A stretch of 64,000 nucleotides of DNA from Bacillota bacterium (GTDB lineage Bacteria > Bacillota > Clostridia > Christensenellales > SZUA-584), in contig JAEYOE010000024.1 of NCBI GenBank assembly GCA_023412005.1, positions 1 through 64,000 of the forward strand, written 5' to 3'. The notes under the pieces were generated by a model. That model was not told the origin of the DNA, searched no databases, and saw nothing but the letters and a program-made list of their open reading frames with translations. The translations under genes were made by a program, and so were the position numbers. The number at the start of each line of letters is the position of its first letter. Positions within the stretch are counted from its first letter, which is position 1. Positions 43,097 to 53,077 of this stretch are shown here, piece by piece.

Positions 43097-43809
43097 AAAC
43101 GATATTTGCACTGACACTGAAATCTGCCACGCGCGATCCCTATTTGTTGTTCTGGTCGTTGCTGCTGCCGATTGGAGGCACAGTGGCACTCGGGCTCCTG
43201 ATTCAGACACCCGAATACCCAAAACAAATACTCACAGGTATGATGGCGGTAAGTATGATGTTTTATGCATTCATGACAACATCGTATACGGTGTTGTCTC
43301 ACCGTCGCAGAGGCGTTTACAGCCTCATGCGTGTAACGCCCATGCCGCTGTGGAAATACATTTTCAGCGTATCAGCCGCATGGACACTCACTGCTGTGTT
43401 ATCGGGCTTGCTGGTGTTGATATCCGGAGTCCTCGTGTTTCAGTTTCAAATCGATGTGCTTTCGTTTGTCAGCTTATTACCCAGCGCGATATTGGCTTGC
43501 CTTGGTTATGTGTTTTTAAGCTTTTTCGTGGCTGGTTTGAACCGCACCGAGGGTGGCATCAGCATGATGACCAACTTGATCTCATTGCCGCTGATGTTTT
43601 TAAGCGATGCGTTTTATTCTTTAAACTCCGCACCGGCATGGATACAGACAACAAGCCGGTTTAATCCGTTTCAGTGGTTTGTAACGGCGCTGCGAAGTGC
43701 GCTTGACTGGCAAGGCCAGAACTATATCATCAGCATACTGATTTTAGCGGGTATTTGCATCGCAACCCTTTTGCTGGCTGTACGGACATTCAAATATGCA
43801 GAGACATAA
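43093..43809 (+). CDS. ABC-2 type exporter permease
   Basis: The 238-residue product has six hydrophobic segments and the ABC-2 pattern, including the conserved region SLPLMFLSDAFYSLNSAPAW and PFQWFVTALR. It forms an efflux pump with the ATPase encoded upstream. The substrate is unknown; PadR control suggests a toxic compound or antibiotic. Confidence 0.92.
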   Translation: MKTIFALTLKSATRDPYLLFWSLLLPIGGTVALGLLIQTPEYPKQILTGMMAVSMMFYAFMTTSYTVLSHRRRGVYSLMRVTPMPLWKYIFSVSAAWTLTAVLSGLLVLISGVLVFQFQIDVLSFVSLLPSAILACLGYVFLSFFVAGLNRTEGGISMMTNLISLPLMFLSDAFYSLNSAPAWIQTTSRFNPFQWFVTALRSALDWQGQNYIISILILAGICIATLLLAVRTFKYAET

Positions 43810-43819
43810 CGATGTTAAC

Positions 43820-43858
43820 GCAAAAGCTCTCTCATTTCATTCATGAAAGAGCTTTTGC
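43820..43858. terminator. Bidirectional terminator
   Basis: GCAAAAGCTCT pairs with AGAGCTTTTGC around CTCATTTCATTCATGAA, with A/T-rich flanks. It separates the convergent ABC permease and amidase-domain genes. Confidence 0.8.
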
Positions 43859-43880
43859 TGCACCCTTGTTATTCTATCGC

Positions 43881-44375
43881 TTATTTTCTCACGCCGAGAA
43901 TATGGATAAACCGAAGCTTCAAAAACTGATATGACGAAAGCGGGCGATCCAGGCTGTCGAACGTGTGCGTCGCCACCAAAAGCCCATCGAGTCCGAGGCT
44001 CTTTTCCGTGCTGACGATCACCTGCGTGTGCGTAAAACGCGCGGATGTTTCCGCAAACTGCGAAATATCGCCCGGCTGTACCGCATCCATCGAAACCTCC
44101 TCGCCGACCGGGCCCGGGCCCGATTTTCGTATGAGGAAGTTAAAAAGATACGGCACGCCCGTCCACGACGGCGCATGGTTGTTCGCGCTGATGTAATACC
44201 ACCCGAACGTGGGCTTATAGTTCATCACACCGCTACCCGCATAAAGGCACTGCGACGCAAAATTCGTGCAATCGCCGCCGATACCGTCGTAGTTGTAGTA
44301 TTGCGGATTGCGCGACATCGCCCATTTCCGCGCATACGCAATCGCCGCATCTCGGTCATACACCTTCAGCGCCAT
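43881..44375 (-). CDS. Amidase_6-type cysteine hydrolase domain protein
   Basis: The product of about 164 residues has the family opening YDRDAAIAYARKWA, the nucleophile region GGDCTNFASQCLYAG and a later His in FTHTQVIV. It lacks a signal peptide, unlike many relatives that act on the cell wall. The ATG at 44375 follows GGAG at some distance. Confidence 0.8.
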   Translation of the reverse strand: MALKVYDRDAAIAYARKWAMSRNPQYYNYDGIGGDCTNFASQCLYAGSGVMNYKPTFGWYYISANNHAPSWTGVPYLFNFLIRKSGPGPVGEEVSMDAVQPGDISQFAETSARFTHTQVIVSTEKSLGLDGLLVATHTFDSLDRPLSSYQFLKLRFIHILGVRK

Positions 44376-44464
44376 AACAAAAAGCTCCTTTCGCACATTT
44401 GTTTATCGTATGCGAAAAGAGCTTGTTTTGCGTCTCTTACCCTACTGACGGCGATCCCTCCGGC

Positions 44465-44983
44465 TTAAGTCTGCAGCCAGTGCGCAAACAGCGGTTTGTA
44501 GACGAGCCGCCCTTCCTCGCGCGTGCTTTCAAACAGTATCACCTCATCCACGGTGAAGTCTCGGCGCGCAGCCGGTACCGCCGCGATATCCAACACACCA
44601 AATGGACGGAATTGCCGCGCGAGCGTGATGTGCGGCTTAAACGCACGCGGCTCTCTCTCAAAACCGCACCGTTCCAGCGCCGCTTCAAGACTTTTATGAA
44701 GGGCAGAGAGCTTATCAAGCTCCCCGCTCACCTTGGCTGATACAATATCGCGACCGAAGACCTGCAAGCCGCCACAATGAAGCTGAACGGCACCGGGTCT
44801 CACATGCGCAATGGCATCGCTGACTGCCGCAATCTTTGCGGGCAACACCTCACCTAAAAACCTCAGCGTCATGTGCAGGTTCGCTTCATGTGTGAAGTTG
44901 CCCTTGCCCGATTTTTTCAGCTCTTGCTGAAGGCTGACCAAATGCGCTTCAATGCCCGTTTTCACGCCGATAAACAGTCTCAT
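44465..44983 (-). CDS. thpR: RNA 2',3'-cyclic phosphodiesterase (2H family)
   Basis: The 172-residue product has the two H-x-T motifs of the 2H phosphoesterases, HMTLRFLGEV (about 39-48) and HITLARQFRPFG (about 125-136). These enzymes open 2',3'-cyclic phosphates on RNA ends. It starts 8 nt after htpG, probably in the same transcript and hence under heat-shock control. Confidence 0.9.
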   Translation of the reverse strand: MRLFIGVKTGIEAHLVSLQQELKKSGKGNFTHEANLHMTLRFLGEVLPAKIAAVSDAIAHVRPGAVQLHCGGLQVFGRDIVSAKVSGELDKLSALHKSLEAALERCGFEREPRAFKPHITLARQFRPFGVLDIAAVPAARRDFTVDEVILFESTREEGRLVYKPLFAHWLQT

Positions 44984-44990
44984 TGCCGTG

Positions 44991-46871
44991 TCAGCCCATC
45001 AGCTTGCAGATGTTGTTGCTGAATGCAAGCGGGTCTTCCACGCTAAGCCCTTCCATCAGCAGCGCCTGATTATACAGCAGATCGGTATACAGCTTGAATT
45101 TCTCTTCGTCGTGCTCAAACGCATCCTTGAGCGACGCATAAACGCTGTGCGCGGGGTTCAGCTCCAGCACCTTTTCTGCGGCGATGTCCGGGTTGCCCGG
45201 CATCGATTTTAGAATCTTCTCCATCTCGATGGACACCTGCCCGTCGCTGATCAGGCACACCGGGTGGCTTTTGAGCCGCTTGCTGAGGCGGATATCCTTG
45301 ACCTTGCCCGCGAGCTGCTCCTTCATTTTGTCGAAAAGCGCCTTGTCGTCCTTGGCCTGCGACTCGGCTTCCTTCTTCTCCTCCTCGGTATCAAGGCCCA
45401 CATCCGCCGCGGAGACGGATTTGAACGCCTTCTCCTTGTAGTTCATCAGCACCTGAATCGCGAACTCGTCCACGTCCTCGGTCAGATAGAGTATCTCATA
45501 GCCCTTATCGAGCACCATTTCGGTCTGCGGCATTTTACCGATGCGATCCACCGATTCGCCCGCCGCGTAATAGATGTATTTCTGGTCGTCCTTCATGCGG
45601 TCAACATACTCCTGCAGCGTGACCATCTTCTTTTCGGACGACGAGTAGAACATCAGCAGATCCTGAAGATCGTCTTTATCCATGCCAAAGCTGTTGTATG
45701 TGCCGAATTTGAGCTGTCTGCCGAACGAGCTATAAAACGCTTCGTACTTCTCGCGGTCGTTCTTCAGCAGGTTCTCGAGCTCCGATTTGATTTTGTTCTT
45801 GATGTTTTTCGCAATCAGCTTGAGCTGGCGGTTGTGCTGCAGCAGCTCGCGCGAGATGTTCAGCGAAAGATCGTCTGACTCGACCATGCCGCGCACAAAG
45901 CTGAAATAGTCCGGCAGCAGATCGGCACATTTGTTCATGATCAGCACACCGCTGGAATACAGCTCCAGCCCCTTTTCAAACTCCTTGGTGTAAAAGTCGT
46001 ACGGCGTTTTCTCGGGGATGAACAGTATCGCGTTGTAGCGCACCGTGCCTTCGGTTTTGATATGAAGATATTTTACCGGCTTGTCGAACCCGAAATGCTT
46101 CTCGGCATAGAACTGCTCGTAATCTTCGTCGGTCAGCTCAGCTTTGTTTTTGCGCCAAATCGGCACCATGCTGTTGAGCACCTGTTCTTCCACCACGGTT
46201 TCGTATTCGTCCTTCTCGCCTTCCTTGGGGCGCGTTTCGGATATGTCCATCTTGATGGGGTAGCGGATGAAATCGGAATACTTTTTCACAAGCGCGCGCA
46301 GACGGTATTCCTCCAAAAACTCATCGTAGTTCTCGTCTTCGGCGTTCTCCTTAATGTGTAGCGTGATTTCCGTGCCGACGGTCTCCTTGGCAACCGGCTC
46401 AATTGTGTAGCCGCTTTCCCCTTCAGATTCCCATTTGAAGGCTTCATCGCTGCCGAGCGCGCGGCTGACCACGCTGACCCTATCGGCCACCATAAATGCG
46501 GAATAAAAGCCGACACCAAACTGGCCGATGATGTCGTAGCCGTCTTTGATTTCATGCTCTTTCTTGAAGTTCAGCGTGCCGCTTTTGGCGATGGTGCCAA
46601 GGTTGTCTTCCAGTTCCTCCTTGGTCATGCCGATGCCGGTGTCGATGATACGCAACGTCCGGCTCGCCTTGTTCGGGATCAGCCTGATATAGTAATCCGC
46701 ACTGTTAAAGCTGATGGAGTCGTCGGTAAGCGCTTTGTAATAGATTTTGTCGATTGCGTCACTCGCGTTACTGATCAGCTCACGGAGAAAAATCTCCTTG
46801 TGCGTATAAATTGAGTGAATCATCAGATTCAGCAGCTGCTTTGATTCGGCTTTAAATTGCTTTTTGGCCAT
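44991..46871 (-). CDS. htpG: Chaperone HtpG (HSP90)
   Basis: The 626-residue ATP-dependent chaperone has ELISNASDAIDK, DTGIGMTKEEL and GQFGVGFYSAF in the N-terminal ATPase domain and the expected middle and C-terminal domains. The C-terminus lacks MEEVD, as is normal in bacteria. A perfect CIRCE element lies 29 nt upstream of the start, so the HrcA repressor should control it. The start follows GGAGACGG. Confidence 0.97.
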   Translation of the reverse strand: MAKKQFKAESKQLLNLMIHSIYTHKEIFLRELISNASDAIDKIYYKALTDDSISFNSADYYIRLIPNKASRTLRIIDTGIGMTKEELEDNLGTIAKSGTLNFKKEHEIKDGYDIIGQFGVGFYSAFMVADRVSVVSRALGSDEAFKWESEGESGYTIEPVAKETVGTEITLHIKENAEDENYDEFLEEYRLRALVKKYSDFIRYPIKMDISETRPKEGEKDEYETVVEEQVLNSMVPIWRKNKAELTDEDYEQFYAEKHFGFDKPVKYLHIKTEGTVRYNAILFIPEKTPYDFYTKEFEKGLELYSSGVLIMNKCADLLPDYFSFVRGMVESDDLSLNISRELLQHNRQLKLIAKNIKNKIKSELENLLKNDREKYEAFYSSFGRQLKFGTYNSFGMDKDDLQDLLMFYSSSEKKMVTLQEYVDRMKDDQKYIYYAAGESVDRIGKMPQTEMVLDKGYEILYLTEDVDEFAIQVLMNYKEKAFKSVSAADVGLDTEEEKKEAESQAKDDKALFDKMKEQLAGKVKDIRLSKRLKSHPVCLISDGQVSIEMEKILKSMPGNPDIAAEKVLELNPAHSVYASLKDAFEHDEEKFKLYTDLLYNQALLMEGLSVEDPLAFSNNICKLMG

Positions 46872-46899
46872 TTAGTCCGTCTCCTTTTTCACGTTGTTG

Positions 46900-46926
46900 T
46901 TAGCACTCCTTTGCTTTGAGTGCTAA
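46900..46926. promoter_or_regulatory. CIRCE element (HrcA operator)
   Basis: TTAGCACTC-N9-GAGTGCTAA matches the CIRCE consensus without mismatch (46900-46908 and 46918-46926). It precedes htpG on the minus strand. Confidence 0.95.
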
Positions 46927-47086
46927 AGGTATTTTAGCACCATCCGGGCGCGATTTCAACACCTTCGGCAGGAAAAAGAGATTTATTTACATTTTATTCG
47001 AATTTTACGATATGATCGTAGCAAACGGACAGTCGCAAGACTGCCCGTTCATAGACTATAGATAATGGTCCGGTTAGCAGTTCCGC

Positions 47087-48634
47087 TTACTCAAACTTTT
47101 TAATGGCCTGCAGTGCCTCATCCACCGTAAACTTCGGACCTCTGCAAATTAATATAGGCGTTTCACCGGGCTTGCGATAAACCGTTCTTGAAATTTTGGC
47201 AACCGTCACATTGTCGAACACCTTTTGCATTTCTTCCTGTGATTCACCAACCGTGATCCATGTTTTTCGGCCGATATTATCCATGCTGAAGAAGTAATAA
47301 TTCAGTTGTCCGCATGTCGCGTTCGGCAAGCCTTTACTCGCGCCGAAAAGATCAATGGCCCCGGCCCATCCGTAATTTTGCGTGACGATTGCTGTATCTG
47401 CCCGTTCCTCCCCCGATAGACTGTTATAAGCCTCCGTCACGTCATCAACCAGCACATCCCATTCGAGCCGATCGTAGAAATACTGCGGCAATTCGACCTG
47501 TGTATTATTGTCAAGCCTGATCGATTTGGTACCGAATAGACCTCCAATCGTATCGTAGTATTGAACAAGGCTGTCAACCGGAAGTATGGGCATGAAATTT
47601 GGTGCTTGGATCACACCTGTTATCACGATCAGGCATGCATAGACAGCAATCAAAATCTTCTTTATGATTTTTGAAGCGAACCTCTCGAGAACGATCGCTC
47701 CACCGGCCAGCAGCATCGCATAAGCCGGAATAAGCATATACATCTTAGCTCCAGTCACCAGAAAAACGGAAAAGAGAATGACGAACGTGATACCTAGCAG
47801 CCGATATTTCTTTCCTTCCTTGTCAAACAACACATAATAAAGCCCCATCAGCCATAACGGAAGCAGGAACACATTCATTCCGACCACCTGCATGAGGACA
47901 AATTCAACAGCACTCGCGTGGACGGCTTTGCCCACAGAATAGGCTCCCCAGTAGTCGACAATCGGAAAGCCGTTTCCCATCTGCCAGATCAATGCCGGCA
48001 GTATCATAATCAATGCGATGCCCGCTCCCATCCACGGCCAGCGCGTTGCATACATTTTTCTATGTTTTGTTACCAGAACGGCCAAAGCCAAACCCGCAAT
48101 AAAAAAGATCATGGAAGGCTTTGTCATCAGCCCGATTCCGGCTATAGCGCCTATTAGAAGCCACAGTTTGTTGTTTTCGCTTTTGATCAGTTTTATCAGA
48201 CAATAAAACAATAGCATGATCATAAACTGATCAAGAAAATCGTAGGTGTAAAGCGATCCAACCGCCATCCAGACGGGCACAAACGCCGCGGCCAGCGCCG
48301 CAAGCGCCATGGCCAGCCTTCCGCCGCCGAGTTCCTTCGCCATCAGCCCCGCTATAATGACGGCAGCGCCGCTGAACAGCGAAGGCAGCAGATGGATGAC
48401 GAAAAGCGAATTGCCGAATACCGCCGTCATTAGCGCGAGCAGTGTCGGCGCAACGGGCGGAATATCCACAAACCCAAGGCTTAAGTGCTGACTGCAAGCC
48501 ATTGTATACATCTCATCGAGAAAGTAGCCGTAATTTTCACTTATGATCAGATGACAGATGGTGGTAGCGAGCGCGATGTAGACAACAAGTGCAAGATTTC
48601 CTGTCAGAGTTTTTAAATCAAATATTTTCTTCAT
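47087..48634 (-). CDS. GT39-like (ArnT/PMT-type) membrane glycosyltransferase
   Basis: The 515-residue product has about 11-12 membrane segments and the first-loop acidic motif in YGYFLDEMYTMACSQHLSLG, typical of PMT_2/ArnT-type enzymes. These use a polyprenyl-phosphate sugar donor at the outer membrane face. The C-terminal ~150 residues form an extracytoplasmic domain. The acceptor is unknown. Confidence 0.85.
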   Translation of the reverse strand: MKKIFDLKTLTGNLALVVYIALATTICHLIISENYGYFLDEMYTMACSQHLSLGFVDIPPVAPTLLALMTAVFGNSLFVIHLLPSLFSGAAVIIAGLMAKELGGGRLAMALAALAAAFVPVWMAVGSLYTYDFLDQFMIMLLFYCLIKLIKSENNKLWLLIGAIAGIGLMTKPSMIFFIAGLALAVLVTKHRKMYATRWPWMGAGIALIMILPALIWQMGNGFPIVDYWGAYSVGKAVHASAVEFVLMQVVGMNVFLLPLWLMGLYYVLFDKEGKKYRLLGITFVILFSVFLVTGAKMYMLIPAYAMLLAGGAIVLERFASKIIKKILIAVYACLIVITGVIQAPNFMPILPVDSLVQYYDTIGGLFGTKSIRLDNNTQVELPQYFYDRLEWDVLVDDVTEAYNSLSGEERADTAIVTQNYGWAGAIDLFGASKGLPNATCGQLNYYFFSMDNIGRKTWITVGESQEEMQKVFDNVTVAKISRTVYRKPGETPILICRGPKFTVDEALQAIKKFE

Positions 48635-48935
48635 TGATATCGCTCCGTATGATTGCTTGTTTTAGCAGACGGTTGGCTTTGCATCTGTGATACGCTTAAT
48701 GCCGTTGGATTATAATAAGGGATAAACCTGCTGACCGGTTGTTTGCTGATAAAATTATAGTTGATATTGCTGTTTTCGTCTATGCAGTTATTATGTTTCA
48801 ATTTAAAGTGACAGATATTGTAGAACTGATTTGATACATAACGCGTCACAAATAAACACAAATGCATCAAGCAAATGATGCAAATACTGTTTTGGAAGCC
48901 ATTCTTTCAAACTTTAAGTGCATTATTTAAAACAG

Positions 48936-48967
48936 AAAAACCGCTTAAACCATTGTCTAAGCGGTTT
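48936..48967 (-). terminator. Terminator after the lipoprotein gene
   Basis: AAACCGCTTA pairs with TAAGCGGTTT around the loop, followed by T on the minus strand, 14 nt past the stop at 48981. Confidence 0.85.
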
Positions 48968-48980
48968 ATAAGGCTATTAT

Positions 48981-49775
48981 TTATTCGTTCTCCTGCGAGC
49001 CGTAGCTGTAATACGTTCCCTTCACTTTCTTTATCGTCGCGCCGTCTTCTGTGATATCGTAGTTGCCATTGTACTTCGCCAGTCCGTCCGCGGTCGAGAA
49101 GGTCGCGTCAAAATTGATCGTGCCGTTCTCAATCTTGTTGATCGTCAGCTGCAGCACGTTGTCCGTGCCAATCTTGCTGTCCAGCTCCGATTTGTCCGGC
49201 AGCGTCACCGGCAGCGTTTTTACATTCTCGCAAGCGAAGTCTGAAACGTAGATCGCGCAGTCGCCTGCCGTTGTGAAGTAAAAGCTCTGCTCTCCCTCCG
49301 GTACAAACCGGACTGACATGCTCGCATACTCAAGCTTTACCTTGTTCGCACCATCCAGCCCCATCCGCGTGGTACCCCACGTTTGTGTGCCGCTCGCGTT
49401 CACATCGGTATCGTTGGCATCCACATAAATATAATCGCCGATAATGCTGAACTGAAACCCGCGTATCCCAAGATCCTGATTCTCGGAAGCGTCTTCGTTC
49501 ATTACACACAGCGGTGGGTCTTCGTTAAAATCCGTCACAGCCGGGTCTTTAATATTCAGATAATAAACCCGTCCGTTAACCGTTGTTGGCATCGCGTCCT
49601 CATCGAGGTCAGCCGAGGCCGGTTCGGGCGTCGGTGCCGCATCAGGCGGTGTGGTGGCAATCGGCTCAGCGGATGGCGTCGTCGACGGCGATGCCGTGAC
49701 GGGTGCCGCACCGCAGCCGCTCATCAAAGCCATGCTAAGCGCCGTGATCATGAATATGCATATTAGCTTCTTCAT
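48981..49775 (-). CDS. Lipoprotein with DUF5050-like repeats
   Basis: The 264-residue product has a lipoprotein signal (LMSGC), a Thr/Pro/Ser-rich spacer (about 28-58), and a domain with VNGRVYYLN and GDYIYVDAND strands like DUF5050 beta-propeller repeats. It overlaps the end of the SH3-domain gene by 4 nt, so the two are co-translated and perhaps work together at the cell envelope. Its function is unknown. Confidence 0.7.
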   Translation of the reverse strand: MKKLICIFMITALSMALMSGCGAAPVTASPSTTPSAEPIATTPPDAAPTPEPASADLDEDAMPTTVNGRVYYLNIKDPAVTDFNEDPPLCVMNEDASENQDLGIRGFQFSIIGDYIYVDANDTDVNASGTQTWGTTRMGLDGANKVKLEYASMSVRFVPEGEQSFYFTTAGDCAIYVSDFACENVKTLPVTLPDKSELDSKIGTDNVLQLTINKIENGTINFDATFSTADGLAKYNGNYDITEDGATIKKVKGTYYSYGSQENE

Positions 49776-51172
49776 ACTTTGCCGTCCTTAATGTACGCAT
49801 CCAGCTTGTACGACTTGGTAAACGCCTCCTGAATACACGCCTGATGCGCTTCGTCAACGCGCCCCGAGCCGTGAATTTTACTGCCCCTGAAATGCAGGCA
49901 TATCTGGCCGTCCATGCCGTTGGAGCCGATTGTATCGGTGTTGTGCACAAAGCCCATGAGGCTTGCTGCGTAATACTTGTCGCCGATCTTCACCCATACG
50001 GGCCGTCTCGTCGGGGTCAGTTCTCCGCCCCATGCCTTTGTCATCGCGGCGGTATCTTCTTTGGTCATCACTTCAACGTCGGCGTGCCACCAGCCGCCAA
50101 ACCGCTCCATATTCCAGCGGAGCCCTGTACGCACGTCGATCACTTCAAAAGGCTCCATCTTCTTCATCTTTTCCATGCCGTCGAACCAGTCTTCAAGGTA
50201 AACGCGGCCGCTTTTCTGTGTTTTTTGCGCCGGAAGTTCTGTGCGGTAATTGTTCCAAAGGTTCATCGCGCCAGATTTACCGAGCAGCACCATCAGCGTT
50301 TGGGGCCCCGCGATGCCGTCTGCATCCAGGCTCACAGTCGCCTGAAACTTTGAGAGTGCTTCTCTGGTGGCGTTGCCGAATACGCCGTTCGCCGCCGGAT
50401 AGAAAAACCCCTTATTTTTCAGCGCGATCTGCAGCTGCGTCACCGCCTGACACTTCATACCCTGCGTCATTGTGGTGATGTGAGACCCGGGCGGCACGTT
50501 ATATGTGATAAAATCGCCGCGCACATAGCCTTCTTTGCCCGAATAGCTGATTTTCACCCATTTGTCCTGCACGCTCTGCACCGTCACCTCGGTGCCGCTT
50601 CGAAGAACGTCAAGCACAGCGCCGTTCGTGTTCGGCAGGCTTCTCACGTTCACGTTAGACGAATTGAGCTTTGCTTTCAAGTTGATAGGTATCACGCGGT
50701 ATTTATGAACAACGCTTTTTAACACATAGCCGCTCTGAGCGCCCGACGTGACCTGATAATAAGCGCCATAGCTGCCGGTCAACGTCACCTGTGTGTTGTA
50801 TGTTAAGTTCGCCAGCGTGTTGCCCGAGCCTGGCTTCTCGGTCATGGCCGCGTCGCCGATGATCACCGCCGGTTCATTGAGGCCGGTCACCGCCACATCC
50901 AGATAATCGGCACGGACATAGCCGGTGAACGTTTGATACGTCACCTTATACCAGCCCCCGGCTGCGCTTTCGAGCACGCTGACGGCAGAGCCTTGGCTCA
51001 TTTGGGCAATCACCGCCGAGGCCGTTGTGGGCTGCTCGCGCAGGTTCGCGTTTTGGTTCACGGTGCCGGTCGGGTCGGTCGCAGCGTGTGCCTGCGGCAA
51101 ATCAAAGGCGAACGCCGATACAAAGAGCGCCGCCGCCAGTATAAACGATAGAAGTTTAAGTTTTCTTGTCAT
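49772..51172 (-). CDS. Secreted SH3 / peptidoglycan-binding protein with unknown C-terminal domain
   Basis: The product of about 466 residues has a signal peptide (ending AHAA), three bacterial SH3-like domains (first with NANLREQPTT, third with NVNVRSLPNTNG), and a PG_binding_1 domain (VTQLQIALKNKGFFYPAANG). The C-terminal region of about 140 residues has WWHADVEVMT, RRPVWVKIGDKYYAASL and GMDGQICLHFRGSKIHGS. Its conserved-looking His/Asp/Cys residues suggest an enzyme acting on the wall; the family is not recognised. The ATG at 51172 is preferred. Confidence 0.85.
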   Translation of the reverse strand: MTRKLKLLSFILAAALFVSAFAFDLPQAHAATDPTGTVNQNANLREQPTTASAVIAQMSQGSAVSVLESAAGGWYKVTYQTFTGYVRADYLDVAVTGLNEPAVIIGDAAMTEKPGSGNTLANLTYNTQVTLTGSYGAYYQVTSGAQSGYVLKSVVHKYRVIPINLKAKLNSSNVNVRSLPNTNGAVLDVLRSGTEVTVQSVQDKWVKISYSGKEGYVRGDFITYNVPPGSHITTMTQGMKCQAVTQLQIALKNKGFFYPAANGVFGNATREALSKFQATVSLDADGIAGPQTLMVLLGKSGAMNLWNNYRTELPAQKTQKSGRVYLEDWFDGMEKMKKMEPFEVIDVRTGLRWNMERFGGWWHADVEVMTKEDTAAMTKAWGGELTPTRRPVWVKIGDKYYAASLMGFVHNTDTIGSNGMDGQICLHFRGSKIHGSGRVDEAHQACIQEAFTKSYKLDAYIKDGKV

Positions 51173-51350
51173 GTTTGTTTCCATGCTTTCCGCGGTTATT
51201 TTAAGTAAACACGTCGTTTCAGCATTTTTCGCTGTCAGTAAAGACAGTATTTATTATAATCTTAGACAAACGGCTTGTCAAAGAGCGAAAATGACATATA
51301 TAGAAGGCTATAGATAAGTATTGGTTTTTTGTATCATTGACACAAAATCA

Positions 51351-51378
51351 AAAAAAAGACCGCCTCAGCAAGGCGATC
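51351..51378 (-). terminator. Terminator after the DUF6034-like gene
   Basis: On the minus strand GATCGCC pairs with GGCGGTC around TTGCTGA, followed by seven or more T. Confidence 0.85.
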
Positions 51379-51418
51379 TCTGCAACTTTTTTTCTTCATC
51401 GTAAAAAGCGCTTCTGTA

Positions 51419-52771
51419 TCAATAACCAAGGTTCCTGTCTATATTGCTTCCATCAATCGCGTTGATGGTAAGCAAGCTGTAACAGCCTTGATCTCTGTAT
51501 TCACCGCCATCATAGGCAATGTCACCATAGAAGTCCCAAACGGGTATCATCAGATTGTATTCATCGTTATTCTTTTGAGCCACAAGCATATAGCCTAGAC
51601 TGATCTTGTCTATTTTTATCTGGCAGCTCTCATGTCCTTCATTCCATGAGTAGGCATTGGCGAATTGCTGGTTTGCATTCTCAATAATCTTCTCAAACGG
51701 TATAAGCGCCACATTATCGGTTTGATTCTCAGTGATTGTTCGATAATGTGACCAATTCAAACTCACCAGCCCGCTGTCATCAATGCAAATCATGATGTTC
51801 TCATAACCTTGTATTTGATTGTATTGCGAATCTTCCGTTACGACCGGCCCTTGTGGATAATAGGTTGTGACGATGTTATTTAGCGACGGTGTGTAATAGA
51901 ATATATAGCATTGCTGCGTATAATCCTCCAGCGTATCGTACTCTCCGTTTTTTGACACCGCACCAACGGTCATGTGCGACAGCATCATGTCTTTTGCGCC
52001 AATTCCTTCTACGGCTTTATCGGCTATCTCCAGCGCTTCATCCCGGCTCATTGCGACACTCAAGGGGTCTTTCGTTATAAGCTCAGGATATTCTGTGCTT
52101 ACATCCGAAAACTTAGGTCCATTCCGAAATGTTACGCCCCCTTGTCCCTGACGATTCGAAATACTTAACGATGCCGGGGCATCTTTTCCAAGATCGGATG
52201 TAACACTGAGATAGGCAATGCCTTTTGCGCCCTGCTTCAGTGTTGAATCAACGATTTGATCCTGAGCGGTCTCCGGAGCATTTTTTATTTCTTCTTCTAT
52301 TCTCGCCAGATCCTGCTCATATTCTTCTACAGGCATTTCATATTTTTCCGGGTTTTGTTTGACTTCTTCAATAAAGGCCTTATATTGCACATATGAGTCT
52401 TCCAACTCGTCCTTGCCCGTCATATGCTTGATTAACGGCTTCCCCTGCATCAGGTACGCGGCCATTTTATCCACCTGCTCTTGCGTAAATTCCGCGTCAG
52501 TCACGCGCGCAACGGGATATTTATCGGTTTGCGGCACTTTGACCTCGGCACCAAAATCAACGGTCAATTCATTCTGCTGATATTTGCTCTCGTAAGAAGA
52601 TGGCGCCTCAAAAATTTCAACGGGCGCTTGCGTTAACGTCGCCTTCTCCAGTATGTCGTTATTCTGATTCACAACAATCTCTTGCGCTGGCGTTGGTTGG
52701 CAGGCCGCTAGCATTAAATCCGCTGCCATCACCATTATGATTATCATAAATATATCGTGTCTCTTTCTCAT
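51419..52771 (-). CDS. DUF6034-like lipoprotein
   Basis: The product of about 450 residues has a lipoprotein signal (MLAAC), an acidic helical region (about 110-170), and beta-rich C-terminal parts. It resembles DUF6034 proteins of gut Clostridia. Its function is unknown. The ATG at 52771 follows AAGGAGTG. It is a single-gene unit with its own terminator. Confidence 0.65.
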   Translation of the reverse strand: MRKRHDIFMIIIMVMAADLMLAACQPTPAQEIVVNQNNDILEKATLTQAPVEIFEAPSSYESKYQQNELTVDFGAEVKVPQTDKYPVARVTDAEFTQEQVDKMAAYLMQGKPLIKHMTGKDELEDSYVQYKAFIEEVKQNPEKYEMPVEEYEQDLARIEEEIKNAPETAQDQIVDSTLKQGAKGIAYLSVTSDLGKDAPASLSISNRQGQGGVTFRNGPKFSDVSTEYPELITKDPLSVAMSRDEALEIADKAVEGIGAKDMMLSHMTVGAVSKNGEYDTLEDYTQQCYIFYYTPSLNNIVTTYYPQGPVVTEDSQYNQIQGYENIMICIDDSGLVSLNWSHYRTITENQTDNVALIPFEKIIENANQQFANAYSWNEGHESCQIKIDKISLGYMLVAQKNNDEYNLMIPVWDFYGDIAYDGGEYRDQGCYSLLTINAIDGSNIDRNLGY

Positions 52772-53025
52772 AAACACTCCTTGAACTTATGCTTTTCAAG
52801 CGAAAAAAATAGTTTAGCTATTTGATCAACAACTATGCCGCACAATTCATTTCATATTCCATTTTCCATATACTTTATAAGCATGTATATGTTTTGTCAA
52901 TATAAGGACAGCTGTGTTTAATCACCATTGGCCTTGTTTAGCTTCAAAACTGCCTTCCCATTCATTAATAATTGGCTATGGTAATCAAGTCGGCAATCGG
53001 TGTATCTTGCGATAATATGCAAACA

Positions 53026-53047
53026 GGAGCACCCTTTCGGATGCTCC
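53026..53047 (-). terminator. Hairpin after the fucose-isomerase-like gene
   Basis: On the minus strand GGAGCATCC-GAAA-GGGTGCTCC is followed by TGTTTG. It is a stable tetraloop hairpin with a weak T-run, about 30 nt past the stop. Confidence 0.6.
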
Positions 53048-53077
53048 CATCAACCTTCGCTATTCTTGTTATCTTAC

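Noticed and set aside
47024..47050. Hairpin AACGG-rich stem after the GT39-like gene as terminator
   Set aside because: The stem is good, but no T-run follows on the minus strand, so I do not list it as a terminator.
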